Assembly: GCA_019359075.1 (NCBI GenBank)
Contig: JAHHIB010000001.1
Coordinates: 1-64,000, forward strand
Reading direction: 5' to 3'
Length of the DNA stretch: 64,000 nucleotides
DNA from: Kalymmatonema hyalinum WJT4-NPBG1
GTDB lineage: Bacteria > Cyanobacteriota > Cyanobacteriia > Cyanobacteriales > Nostocaceae
Position 1 is the first letter of the stretch. Each line of letters opens with the position of its first letter. A program made the position numbers and the translations under genes. Shown here one piece after another: positions 17,368 to 26,464 of the stretch. Below the pieces are notes generated by a model. The model made no database searches, was not told where the DNA came from, and saw only the letters and a program-made list of their open reading frames with translations.

Positions 17368-17673
17368 ATGAGTACTGAAATCAACCAAGAGAACCAAACA
17401 ACCAAAGGCGCTGATGCCATTGATGAAGCAATTGAGCGCGGCATAGATTTTGATGGTTCCCCTATTCCCCCTGTCAAGCTGGAACTTTATCACAAAGTCA
17501 TGGGGCTAGAAGCGAATAGACAGCGCAGCGGAGTTAGCAATACTATGCGATCGCGTATTGTGCGAATTGGAGCAAAACATATTCCCCAAGCAGAACTCAA
17601 CCAACAGCTGATAGATGCTGGTTTTGCCCCCTTAAAAGAAAAAGAAATTGCCTTTTTCTACGGTCCAAAGTGA
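17368..17673 (+). CDS. DUF4090-like small cyanobacterial protein
   Basis: 101 aa, soluble. Characteristic stretches are GADAIDEAIERGIDFDGSPI, PPVKLELYHKVMGLEANR and the C-terminal EKEIAFFYG. I match this, from memory, to the cyanobacteria-specific DUF4090 family; no function is known. It is a single gene with its own upstream region, next to a cluster of palindromic repeats on its 3' side. Confidence 0.6.
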   Translation: MSTEINQENQTTKGADAIDEAIERGIDFDGSPIPPVKLELYHKVMGLEANRQRSGVSNTMRSRIVRIGAKHIPQAELNQQLIDAGFAPLKEKEIAFFYGPK

Positions 17674-17697
17674 TACCAAGGGGCGATTTGCCCAAAG

Positions 17698-17775
17698 ACA
17701 ATGCGCTACAAGTGCGTTCGGGTAGCGTGCCCTTTGGGCATTGGCACAGAGTGCCCGCCGGAGGCGATCGCCATC
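17698..17775. repeat. GC-rich dispersed palindromic repeat cluster
   Basis: Contains GCGTTCGGGTAGCGTGCCC, TTTGGGCATTGGCACAGAGTGCC and a HIP1 site (GCGATCGC). It is related to the GCGTAGCGT...CCGCAGG palindrome family found at seven other places in the window. It lies between the DUF4090 and maf genes. Confidence 0.6.
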
Positions 17776-17854
17776 CCCCTACAGGGTCAAGTGTGGGTAC
17801 TTCATTGAAACAGCCGTCCCCTTAAAAGGAATACAGGGGGTTTTACACATGGCT

Positions 17855-18448
17855 TCAATGCCAAAAATCCGTGACATTATACCCTAGTTCGGCTAGCATT
17901 TGCCGTAACAGAGGTAAACTCAGTCCAATCACGTTGCTGTAGCAACCTTCGATTTTTTCCACAAACAGACTTCCACGACCTTCAAGGGCAAACGCACCAG
18001 CACACTTTAAAGGTTCACCTGTGGCGACATAAGCATCAATGGTGCGATCGCTCAGCTGTGCAAAATAAACTCTTGTTACCTGTTCCTTGACTATAGTCTT
18101 TTTTTGTGTATTGTCTATTAAGGCATGACCCGTGTAAAGGTCGCCAAAACGACCTTGCATTTTTTGCCAGCGTTGACGTGCTTGTTCAGCATCTGCTGGT
18201 TTGCCATGAATTTCGCCGTTAATAGCCAAAACCGAATCACAACCCATGATTAAAGAAGATTGAAACTGAGGGGCTACAGTTTCTGCCTTTCGTTGGGCTA
18301 AAGTTTTTACCAATTGTGCAGGTTCATTTATTTGGACTTGTGACTCATCAAAGTCACTGGGACAAACGAAAGGCTGAATTCCGGCTGTTTGCAGCAAGCG
18401 GCGTCGTGCAACAGAAGCAGAGGCGAGTACAAAGGGTGGAGTGCCCAT
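17855..18448 (-). CDS. maf: Maf-family nucleoside triphosphate pyrophosphatase
   Basis: 197 aa, standard length. It hydrolyses non-canonical or methylated NTPs to the monophosphate and diphosphate (house-cleaning; linked to septum formation in Bacillus). Family motifs are present: [16 protein letters not shown] (substrate loop), [17 protein letters not shown] (catalytic Asp region) and [15 protein letters not shown] at the C-terminus. In cyanobacteria it lacks the usual mre neighbours. Here it follows psbP by 22 bp on the same strand, so the two are probably co-transcribed. Confidence 0.9.
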   Translation of the reverse strand: MGTPPFVLASASVARRRLLQTAGIQPFVCPSDFDESQVQINEPAQLVKTLAQRKAETVAPQFQSSLIMGCDSVLAINGEIHGKPADAEQARQRWQKMQGRFGDLYTGHALIDNTQKKTIVKEQVTRVYFAQLSDRTIDAYVATGEPLKCAGAFALEGRGSLFVEKIEGCYSNVIGLSLPLLRQMLAELGYNVTDFWH

Positions 18449-18470
18449 AGGAGGAGTACGGAAGTAATAA

Positions 18471-19016
18471 CTAGTAAACTGAGAAAGACTCTAGTGATTC
18501 TTCAATTAATCGTTTCACTCTACCCCAACGTCTTTCAGGAATTGAGGCATTGAACGTAAAAAGTTTGCCACGGCTGACAGCAACACTAGCAAGGTTGTGG
18601 CGTTGTTGGTTCTTAGGTAGAGAGATTGCATACTCTAAAAGATAGTATGTTTTTCCGTTAGATTCCCGCTCTGCGGCATTGACTAATTCAGCTGTACGAC
18701 CAGAACCTTCAGGAGCAAGAGCGTTTTTTCCCAACTTATATCCTACTTCTCCTGGTGTCCCTAGTTCTTTCAAAGTTTTGCCTTCTGGAACTGGACTAAT
18801 CACTACAGAAATATTTTCAGTCACCCCAATTATGTCGTGGAACACCACATCTGGACCGTCGGCAACTTTAACTTGCACCCAGCCGTTAGGATATAAAAAC
18901 TCATAACCATCAGTGGTGTCTACATAGCTTTTAAGTCCAGCAGCAGCCGCTGCGCTAGAATGACTCAAGCTGAAGCTAAACACCAAGAGCAAAATCAATA
19001 CAATTCTTTTCCACAT
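18471..19016 (-). CDS. psbP: photosystem II CyanoP/PsbP-like protein
   Basis: 181 aa from the ATG at 19016. The hydrophobic leader [17 protein letters not shown] runs to about residue 26 (SAAAAAG). The mature PsbP fold starts [20 protein letters not shown] and continues [20 protein letters not shown], with the family ending [17 protein letters not shown]. It is located in the thylakoid lumen and assists assembly of PSII. Many CyanoP proteins are lipoproteins with a lipobox Cys; this leader has no Cys, so it would be cleaved as a soluble protein or remain anchored. First gene of a psbP-maf pair. Confidence 0.88.
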   Translation of the reverse strand: MWKRIVLILLLVFSFSLSHSSAAAAAGLKSYVDTTDGYEFLYPNGWVQVKVADGPDVVFHDIIGVTENISVVISPVPEGKTLKELGTPGEVGYKLGKNALAPEGSGRTAELVNAAERESNGKTYYLLEYAISLPKNQQRHNLASVAVSRGKLFTFNASIPERRWGRVKRLIEESLESFSVY

Positions 19017-19085
19017 TTCTACAGTTTCCTTTAGGCTGGAAGCAACACAAGGCAAGTGTAATTTCTCGTTTTCATTGTCCCATGT

Positions 19086-19712
19086 ATGCTGACAACTTAC
19101 GAACTACGCTGGTTTTACCCAGGCACAATACCGCAAGAGGTTGAACTTTGGTTTGAGCAAAATTGTCTGATTGAACCGCTACAACCACCAGAAGAACGGG
19201 AAGATTTGTATCTTTACTCACCAACGTCTGAGTTTTTGGGAATCAAATTGCGTCAAGGACGGCTAGAAGTCAAATGGCGCAAAGCAGAATTAGGCGTTGT
19301 GCGTTTTGGCGAATTTGTAGAGGGTAAGACAGAGAAATGGGGCAAGTGGCTGTGTTGTTCACCTACGGAAGAAACTTTTCAACCAAACCTCGTTCTAGAC
19401 AATCCTTCATGGGTAAGTGTCCAGAAAATTCGCTATTCACAACTTTACCAAGTTTTCCCTGAGTTTCCACCACAACCTGTTGTTTCAAAAAATGAAGGTA
19501 TCGACAACGGTTGTACAGTAGAACTTACCCATTTGATCGTTCAAGAGAATGCTTGCTGGAGTCTTGCGTTTGAAGCTTTTGGCGAAGATGCTCGTTTGAT
19601 GGAGAATCTTCAGACAACAGCAAGTTGGGTATTTAAGACTTATTGCGGCTTAAAGTTGCTTGCTCTTAATTCTTACGCATACCCAAGTTGGCTAGCGCTT
19701 GTTTGTCGGTGA
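19086..19712 (+). CDS. conserved hypothetical protein, possibly CYTH-like
   Basis: 208 aa, cytoplasmic. N-terminal stretches YELRWFYPGTIPQEVELWF, REDLYLYSPTSEFLGIKLRQ and RLEVKWRKAELG recall the alternating E-x-K/R strands of the CYTH (triphosphate tunnel) superfamily, but the defining ExExK motif is not clear. I do not recognise the exact family. It diverges from psbP (69 bp between starts) and converges on the phosphatase gene with an 11-bp gap. Confidence 0.55.
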   Translation: MLTTYELRWFYPGTIPQEVELWFEQNCLIEPLQPPEEREDLYLYSPTSEFLGIKLRQGRLEVKWRKAELGVVRFGEFVEGKTEKWGKWLCCSPTEETFQPNLVLDNPSWVSVQKIRYSQLYQVFPEFPPQPVVSKNEGIDNGCTVELTHLIVQENACWSLAFEAFGEDARLMENLQTTASWVFKTYCGLKLLALNSYAYPSWLALVCR

Positions 19713-19723
19713 GTGCCTATTGA

Positions 19724-21124
19724 CTATTGTGCTTGCAGTACTACCAATGTCATATCATCGGTGTTTTGCTTATCGCCACCAATAAATTGTTGCACTTGGT
19801 TAAATAAATAATCTAGAATTTCCTCTGGTCCAGTACAAACCCTACAAGCGTAGCTAAATACCACAACGAGATTTTCTTCATCGAAGCGATCGCCACTTGC
19901 AGCAGCTGCATCGGTCAAGCCATCTGTATAATAAAGAATGATATCTCCAGGCTCTAACTGTGCTTGACCATCTTCGTATTGGTTGTTAGCATCTAAACCA
20001 ATAAGCATTCCAAAGGTATCTAAACGACTGACTGTTTTCGTTGCGGCATGCCACCACATCGGCGGATTGTGTGCTGCATTGCTGAAAGATAAAATCCGTG
20101 TTTGGGGGTCATATTCTGAGTAAAATAGAGTGACAAAGCGGTGGGAATTTTCCAAATCTGCATACATCACTCGATTCAAGTTTTGCAGGATTCGTTTGGG
20201 GGGGTGACCGTGTAACACTTCTCCCCGCAGCATTCCCCGCATCATAGTCATAATCAGTCCTGCAGGGACTCCTTTGCCCATAACATCACCAATCACCAAA
20301 GCCCAGCGACCATCTGCATCCAAAGTGCTTTTGTTGTTTGGCTGAATTTGATTGTGATTTGTAGGAATAAAGTCGTAGTAATCTCCGCCAACACGATTAG
20401 CAGGTTTACAGCGTGCGGCAAGGGCGACACCTGAAATATTAGGGCATTGGCGTGGCAGAAGTCGCCTTTGAATTTCTGCGCCAATTTCTAGTTCTTGGTC
20501 TAGGCGTTCTTTTTTTCTGAGTTCTACGGCAAGTTCATCATTTTCTATTGCTACTGCCGTTTGATCTGCCACTAGGCGGACTAACTTTTGTCTGGTTTCT
20601 GTCCAAGTATATTCTGGTTCGCGGCTCAAAACGTAAAGCCATCCCCGTTCTGTATGCTTTACCAGAATCGCCGTACCAAAGATTTGTATATCTGGTCCCA
20701 AGCAGCGATGCATATAGTCATCCAATACACCCGTGGTCATTGCTAAAGGTTGGGTATTGGGCACATATGTCATTTGACTAGTTGCTGTTTCTAGTGCCTT
20801 GCGGATATTCTTACGCTGCCCACTATCCTGCCAATGGAGCTGCTCTAATCTCACTTGACCATTGGGTTTGTACAGAAATAGGGCACTACCATCTGCATCT
20901 GTGACTCTTGTTGCCATCAAAGGAATCAATTCCAAAAACTGATTCAAATTATTGAAGCTTCGCAGAGCAAATCCCAAAGAACTCAGTAAATCTTGAATTT
21001 TATTTTGTTCTCGGTGCAACCGTGCCACGAGTTCTTTGAGTGCCACAACTGGAGTGACTTGGGTTGTCGGGGCATCACTATTACTGTCAGTTGGTTGAGA
21101 CGGTGGTTGAGGCACAGTTACCAT
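19724..21124 (-). CDS. GAF-domain PP2C/SpoIIE-type serine phosphatase (RsbU-like)
   Basis: 466 aa. A Pro/Thr-rich N-terminus (1-30) is followed by a GAF domain (about 40-195; FLELIPLMATRVTDADGSALFLY), a coiled linker and a SpoIIE/PP2C domain (about 220-466). Metal-binding acidic residues are in RVGGDYYDF, WALVIGDVMGKGVPAGL, LYYTDGLTDA and NTDDMTLVVLQ. Such proteins dephosphorylate anti-sigma-factor antagonists in partner-switching pathways and respond to a ligand or redox signal at GAF. No anti-sigma gene is adjacent. It lies 830 bp downstream of ftsY on the same strand, too far for one operon. Confidence 0.85.
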   Translation of the reverse strand: MVTVPQPPSQPTDSNSDAPTTQVTPVVALKELVARLHREQNKIQDLLSSLGFALRSFNNLNQFLELIPLMATRVTDADGSALFLYKPNGQVRLEQLHWQDSGQRKNIRKALETATSQMTYVPNTQPLAMTTGVLDDYMHRCLGPDIQIFGTAILVKHTERGWLYVLSREPEYTWTETRQKLVRLVADQTAVAIENDELAVELRKKERLDQELEIGAEIQRRLLPRQCPNISGVALAARCKPANRVGGDYYDFIPTNHNQIQPNNKSTLDADGRWALVIGDVMGKGVPAGLIMTMMRGMLRGEVLHGHPPKRILQNLNRVMYADLENSHRFVTLFYSEYDPQTRILSFSNAAHNPPMWWHAATKTVSRLDTFGMLIGLDANNQYEDGQAQLEPGDIILYYTDGLTDAAAASGDRFDEENLVVVFSYACRVCTGPEEILDYLFNQVQQFIGGDKQNTDDMTLVVLQAQ

Positions 21125-21953
21125 TGTGATTTACATTATTCTTGTTTTATATTCCTTATAAATACTTTCGTTTTTGGATTGCTAAACCATATTGTGACAA
21201 GTCTGTCAGTTTAGCAAGAGTAGAAAAACGTAAGGTCTAAATTTTAAACGTCTTTCGTATTTCATTTGCTTATTTAATTTTTTAATATATAGAATTTAGA
21301 GTCATATATTTTTAGCACAAAACGACCTGCAAAAAACAACCATTCTAGATAGACGCTGATAAGCTCAAAATTATATCAGGCTTTTCTAACTTCGTCATAC
21401 ATCTTTAGATATAGAAAAGCCTTGGCTCTCAACCGTTAACTGTCAAAAATGCCTGCTTGTACCTCAGGATGTGATGGTTATAAAGGTTTACCCTTATCCA
21501 CATAGCTAAAAATATGTAAACTAAAATGCATTGTAGATAAATCATTAGACCAACAGGTAGAAGCTGCAGCACCAAATCGAGAAACAGTATGAATTACAAC
21601 TTTTCATCCAAAAGTTAGACAATCAGTTGCTGTTTCACCGTCACTCTTCAAATATTTAATTTACCACTAGAGAATATTTTTAAATTTTAAGTCAGGGAAT
21701 TTTGACTTACAGCGGTTTTCTGTAAGGTGGGCATTGCCACACAATATCTCAAATGTCCATCACGTAAGCTTTTATGGGCAATGCCCACCCTACGATTTGT
21801 GGTCTAATCATAAGAATAAGCGCTGTAAATGAGTGCAACTAATTCATATGCACAGGGATTTTTGTGGAGGCACTCTTAAGGGAAAACGTCTCCACAATCA
21901 AATCGCTGTGCAGCAATCTTCAATAATTTGTCAAATACCTCAAACCTTTGAAG
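21125..21953. other. 829-bp gene-free stretch
   Basis: AT-rich, with stop codons in all frames. The part nearest 21125 should hold the phosphatase promoter. A 60-70-bp inverted repeat at 21723-21792 is described separately. No tRNA or recognised ncRNA; an unannotated small RNA cannot be excluded. Confidence 0.5.
21723..21792. repeat. terminal-inverted-repeat palindrome (possible small MITE or REP)
   Basis: A 16-17-bp arm, GTAAGGTGGGCATTGCC (21722-21738), is matched in inverted orientation by GGCAATGCCCACCCTAC (21777-21793) with one mismatch, separated by 38 bp. No open frame inside. Confidence 0.7.
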
Positions 21954-23639
21954 CTAACCATTCAATAGTGCTTCCACAAACTCATAGCTAGAAAAAGGAC
22001 GCAAATCTTCAATTCCTTCCCCAGCACCAATAAAACGAATAGGTAAGCCTAACTGCTGCACCACGGCAAGGGCTACGCCTCCTTTAGCAGTACTATCCAG
22101 CTTAGTCAAAACGACACCACTCAGTTGTGCCGCTTCCGAAAAGACCTCAGCTTGCCGCAATCCATTTTGACCTAAAGTTGCATCTAAAACCAAAAGGGAC
22201 TCTATCTTAGCATTAGGGGCTTTTTTGTCAATAATGCGGCGGATTTTACTGAGTTCCTCCATCAAATTTTTCTTATTTTGCAGTCGTCCGGCGGTATCCA
22301 CGAGAAGTAATTCTATTTCTCGTGCTGTGGCAGCAGAGATGGCATCAAACACAACTGCTGCTGGATCTGCATTCTTGGCAGGATTGGAAATAACTTCCAC
22401 ACCACTTCTACTCCCCCAAATCTTGACCTGTTCCACGGCGGCGGCGCGGAAGGTGTCTGCTGCACCAATCAAGCATTTATAGCCGGATTTATTTGCTAGG
22501 TGTGCGAGTTTACCAATAGTGGTGGTTTTGCCAGCGCCATTTACCCCAGTAATTAACCAAACGTTGAGAGTTTCTTTTTCTGGGACAAAGATAGGCTTAC
22601 TAGATTGTTTGACTGGTGCATCCAGCATATCTCGCAAGATACTTTTCAGGTAGGCGATCGCCTCCTCTGGTGGCAGGACTTCTTCGCGAAGCTTGTTCTG
22701 GAGAGTGCTGATGATGTAATCTGTTGCGTCCACACCAACATCAGCTTGCAAAAGCAATGCCTCAATCTCCCCCACCGCTGCTTGGTTAAGTGGTCCTTGT
22801 CCGACAATTGCCTTAAGTTGGTTGAGGATATTACGGCGGGTTTTGTCTAAGCCTTGTCGCAGCTTTTTCAGCCAAGTGATTTCTTCAAAAGAAATATCTT
22901 CTGGACGCCTACCTTGTGCCGCCAGGACTTCTGTTGACCACAAGAACCCTTCATCTAAGTCAAATCCAGGAATTTCCCCTGCAGCCTCTGGTGCAGTGGT
23001 GGTTGCAGCTACCTGCTGTTGAACCTCTGGTTCTGGGACTTCTATTGCGGTTGCTATGAGTCTTTCTTGTCTTGCTTGCCGTTCTGCCGCTGCTCTTTCT
23101 AGAAAGGATAAAGTTGCAGGTGCTGTTGGCGGTGTTACCTCTTGTGTTGTCGGTGGTTCGGTAGGTTCTGGTGGAGCGACAGTTTCTGTGGTAAAAAAGC
23201 TTTCAGCATCTGGCTCTTCAGCAATTAGTGGTATCTCTGGTGGTGTGCTGAGTTCATCTGTGCCATCTGGTTCTTCGGCAGTAATTTGATCAGCAGCCAC
23301 AACAGCTTCTTGTGGAGGTTGTGACGTTTCTGCTGCTGGTTGTGGTTGTGCCGTTTCTGGCTGAACTGGTTCTGTTTCAGGTTCTTCTGGTACTGCTTCG
23401 GCTGTTACCTCACTTCCTGGCGTTTCTGCTGCCTGGGGTTGTTGCCTTTGCTGGATATTCTTATAAGCAGCTTTCGCATAAGCCAGTAAGTCAGTCGCTA
23501 CCTCAGGTGCAGTTTCTGAGGTTGAGGTTTCGGCTGGTTGTGGTTGAGGTTCTTCTGCAGCAGGAGTTTCTTCCTGCTTTTGTGGAGAGGGAGTACCAGA
23601 AGGCTCGTTATGTTGACGGCGGAACCAATTAAAAACCAT
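21954..23639 (-). CDS. ftsY: signal recognition particle receptor FtsY
   Basis: 561 aa. Residues 1-240 are a long acidic Glu/Pro/Thr/Ala-rich A domain starting MVFNWFRRQHNEPSG, a membrane-targeting amphipathic start. The NG GTPase domain follows: VNGAGKTTTIGKLAHL (G1), DTFRAAAVEQ (G2), DTAGRLQNKKNLMEEL (G3), TKLDSTAKGG (G4) and GAGEGIEDLRPF (G5). It docks ribosome-SRP complexes at the membrane. Last gene of a DUF502-nusB-ftsY series reading leftward. Confidence 0.97.
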   Translation of the reverse strand: MVFNWFRRQHNEPSGTPSPQKQEETPAAEEPQPQPAETSTSETAPEVATDLLAYAKAAYKNIQQRQQPQAAETPGSEVTAEAVPEEPETEPVQPETAQPQPAAETSQPPQEAVVAADQITAEEPDGTDELSTPPEIPLIAEEPDAESFFTTETVAPPEPTEPPTTQEVTPPTAPATLSFLERAAAERQARQERLIATAIEVPEPEVQQQVAATTTAPEAAGEIPGFDLDEGFLWSTEVLAAQGRRPEDISFEEITWLKKLRQGLDKTRRNILNQLKAIVGQGPLNQAAVGEIEALLLQADVGVDATDYIISTLQNKLREEVLPPEEAIAYLKSILRDMLDAPVKQSSKPIFVPEKETLNVWLITGVNGAGKTTTIGKLAHLANKSGYKCLIGAADTFRAAAVEQVKIWGSRSGVEVISNPAKNADPAAVVFDAISAATAREIELLLVDTAGRLQNKKNLMEELSKIRRIIDKKAPNAKIESLLVLDATLGQNGLRQAEVFSEAAQLSGVVLTKLDSTAKGGVALAVVQQLGLPIRFIGAGEGIEDLRPFSSYEFVEALLNG

Positions 23640-23864
23640 TGCAGCTAGCTTGTTATAAAACTTAAGTTTTTATCTAAATTATGAGTTTAATTCAACTTCT
23701 CACTCTTTTTTAGGGAAATGTTTACCAAAGATAACCCCCCTACCCTCTTCTACTCCCCCGCAAGCGAGAGAGAGATAAGGAAAAAAAATTTTATTTATTG
23801 CGAGGGGTTGAGTAACACCAATCAAGTCACTTGGCATTACCACTTAATCAAAGCGAGCTTTTTG

Positions 23865-24515
23865 CTATGAAGTACTTGCTACCTTTCTTTGCTCAGTGAC
23901 TCGGCGCAAAACACCATTAATAAATCGATGGCTGTCTTCTTCACTGTAGCGTTTAGCTAACTCTATGGCTTCGTTAATTGCCACGCTCTGTGGAACTTGA
24001 AGATACTTCATTTCTGCCACAGCGATTCGCAGTATATCCCGGTCAATATGTGCTAAGCGAGTGACTTGCCAATCTACCAGGGCAGTAGAAATTTCCTCGT
24101 CTATGGTGTTTCGGTTTTCATTAACAGTGATGATAATGTCTTTGGCGTACCCGCGGACTTCTTTGTCTTGATTAGCAAGTTGAATGAGTTCCGGAAATTC
24201 AACAGTCGCAGCCAACTTGTTAATTGCTGTTTGCGTGTAGACGATCGCCTCTTTTACCATTGTTCTGGCAGTATTCAGGTCACTGGCGCGTGTTTGGCTA
24301 GTCAGAAGGCGATCGTTACTGCGTTGCAGTTCGCCAGCCGCATTGTCTAAAGTATCTTGAACTTCGGATCGCAGGGTGCGTACTGCTGCTAGCACCAACT
24401 TTGATACGAGTTGCTCTTGTGGTATTGTTTCTAATTTTTTCGGGTTCATCGGCAGTTGGCTTAGGCTTAATAGTGCCAATTCCCGAGCTATTTGACGCGG
24501 TTTACGCTCTTGCAT
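23865..24515 (-). CDS. nusB: transcription antitermination factor NusB
   Basis: 216 aa, slightly long for NusB, as is usual in cyanobacteria because of a middle insertion (about 60-115). N-terminal [16 protein letters not shown] and C-terminal [22 protein letters not shown] / [11 protein letters not shown] are diagnostic. It binds boxA RNA with NusE in rRNA antitermination. It lies between DUF502 and ftsY on the same strand, a common cyanobacterial order; the gaps of 225 and 303 bp make independent promoters possible. Confidence 0.93.
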   Translation of the reverse strand: MQERKPRQIARELALLSLSQLPMNPKKLETIPQEQLVSKLVLAAVRTLRSEVQDTLDNAAGELQRSNDRLLTSQTRASDLNTARTMVKEAIVYTQTAINKLAATVEFPELIQLANQDKEVRGYAKDIIITVNENRNTIDEEISTALVDWQVTRLAHIDRDILRIAVAEMKYLQVPQSVAINEAIELAKRYSEEDSHRFINGVLRRVTEQRKVASTS

Positions 24516-24818
24516 AAAACTGAGTTTAGAGTATATGAGGAAGAATTTTTGGTTTTAGATTGAGAAGTCGGGGACAAGGGGACATGAAAAGTCGGGGAAC
24601 AACACTTGACTCATGATTAATGACTAACAAAGAACTCAGACCACACAATAGGAACTCTAGCTTATTCTGTACGACTCGGTGGCGGGTTACGCTTTCCTTG
24701 AAAGCGCGAAACCTTTGATTTAGTGGTGCTTCTAAGGGGGTTGTACCGTCATGTCATTCTCTTATTCTGCATTCTGCATTCTGTGTTCTGTGTTCTTTTC
24801 AATAATCACTACATAATT
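24516..24818. other. gene-free stretch with short tandem repeats
   Basis: 303 bp between nusB and DUF502. Contains short heptamer-type repeats near 24760-24793 (TTCTGCA twice, then TTCTGTG twice) and no gene. Probably carries the nusB promoter on the minus strand. Confidence 0.5.
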
Positions 24819-25541
24819 TTAAGTTTCTTCAAGAGGAATAATCTGCCGTTTTGCTTCTAAGGGTGGCACTTCTAGTTGGCGTTCTTTAGAGATAACCAAC
24901 TGAGTTAAGGGGGTATTGGGAGCAACAATGCCACCAGAAACTACAATTTTAAAGGCATCTTCAATCGATAATGACAGATTTATAACCTCGTCTTCTGGAA
25001 CGACTGCATACCATCCAGTCGTGGGATTGGGGGTTGTCGGGATGAAAACGCTCAACATCGGGCGAGACATCTGAGCCTGGATCTCGCTGCTGATTATACC
25101 CGTCACGAAGCCGATCGCCCAGATTCCTGCCCGTGGATATTCTACTAAAATCACACGGCGAAACTTGCCGTTGCTATCTTTTAAAAGCGTTTCTAAAATT
25201 TGCTTGAGAGTTTTGTAAACCTGTCCGGCTAAGGGAATTGCCTGCAACAGCCGCTCACCCACATCTAGCAACCAGCGTCCTGCAATATTTCGAGCCATCA
25301 AGCCAATCAGGAGAATACTCAGTAGTGGTACCATAAGTCCCACAAAGAGATTCAGTACATTCACTAAGATGGGATGCATTCCCTGAAACGGATTTAGTTG
25401 TTTGGGAATTTGCGTGAGAAAGTTGATGACCCAAGTTGCAACAGTAATCGTGAGCCAAATGGTAGTTGCGAGGGGAATTAGCACCAACAACCCAGCAATC
25501 AGGTCATTTTTGAGGTCCTGTTTCCAGCGATTGATTGCCAA
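24819..25541 (-). CDS. DUF502-family membrane protein
   Basis: 240 aa with two transmembrane helices (residues about 15-40, LIAGLLVLIPLATTIWLTIT, and about 60-85, LNLFVGLMVPLLSILLIGL) and a cytoplasmic beta-rich domain (RRVILVEYPRAGIWAIGFVTG, PTTPNPTTGWYAVVPED) typical of DUF502. Function unknown; plant relatives are COV-like membrane proteins. It starts at TTG (25541) behind AAGGAG, which supports that start. First gene of the DUF502-nusB-ftsY series. Confidence 0.85.
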   Translation of the reverse strand: MAINRWKQDLKNDLIAGLLVLIPLATTIWLTITVATWVINFLTQIPKQLNPFQGMHPILVNVLNLFVGLMVPLLSILLIGLMARNIAGRWLLDVGERLLQAIPLAGQVYKTLKQILETLLKDSNGKFRRVILVEYPRAGIWAIGFVTGIISSEIQAQMSRPMLSVFIPTTPNPTTGWYAVVPEDEVINLSLSIEDAFKIVVSGGIVAPNTPLTQLVISKERQLEVPPLEAKRQIIPLEET

Positions 25542-26464
25542 GTCCCTATTCTCCTTATTTTAGGCAAGTGGAACTTCTTTGATTACTACTCATAGCAGTA
25601 GATTCGTCAAATCGGGAGGACAGTCTTGTGCGGTTAGGAGTCCTGCTTGTTGCCGAAGCGTGCTTGTTCTTTGACGGGCAAGATGCCGCAAATGATTGTC
25701 CAGCACCGCAGAAAGTTTAGCTAATGCGCAAAAACAGCCATTTTTTGCGGCGAATCTTGCGATTTTCCTAACTTAGCTGATAGAAGCAGATTAAGCAGGG
25801 TGGCGGCTGGCTAGTCTAACGACTTGTTACTTTTCTTTGTAAGACTTATAAACTATTGTTGCAAACCTTTTAACGTATCACTAATACTACCTTGCTAGAT
25901 AAAAAGCTGCTCATTGTTCTAAGAAGCCACCACCCAACTTTGTTAGTACTTTTGTTTATAAGTAGCCGTCATGAACTGCGTACACCATTACCCATGAAAA
26001 ATTTATTAATCCCCCTCCTTGCTTGCGCTTAGGGGCTAGGGGTGGGGTTTTTTCCGCGTCAGGCCGGCACAAATAAAGTTAGCTCGTGTTCGCGTAGCGT
26101 CTCCGACAGGAGAAGGCTGCCATGAGTCATTAGTCTAGGGCCCTTCCAACCGTTTGTACGTTTCAAAACGTAGATCTATTTCTTCCTACTTATCTACTTA
26201 AGTAACGCTCTATACTCCACAATCAGACCATCTAATAGAATTCTGTGAAAAATATTAAGTTCTATAAAATATAACATTAATGAGAGCTAGTTGGTATTTG
26301 GGCATTGCTTGAAAATCAATTTTGGGGTAGTAGTTCAAGTGAAACCTTGCACCCTTCAAAGGTGACCTGGCTTGCCCGCTTGCAGTTTTCCTCCTGTATC
26401 GGTTGATTTCAGCCCTATAGGGTATTGGCAATCAGTTCTGACCGTGATATGGGTGAGTGAAAGT
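25542..26464. other. 923-bp gene-free stretch
   Basis: No credible coding frame on either strand. Contents: a hairpin CGCAAAAA (25727-25734)/TTTTTGCG (25742-25749) in a moderately GC-rich block (25600-25830) that could be structured RNA; a GC-rich repeat at 26011-26050 that shares 18 bp with one inside folC; and a palindromic GCGTAGCGTCTCCGACAGGAG repeat at 26089-26121. No tRNA or known ncRNA recognised. Confidence 0.5.
26011..26121. repeat. two dispersed repeats in the long intergenic region
   Basis: 26011-26050 carries TGCTTGCGCTTAGGGGCT (26019-26036), identical to 43034-43051 in folC. 26089-26121 carries GTTCGCGTAGCGTCTCCGA followed by CAGGAGAAGGC, a member of the GCGTAGCGT palindrome family. 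Confidence 0.7.
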
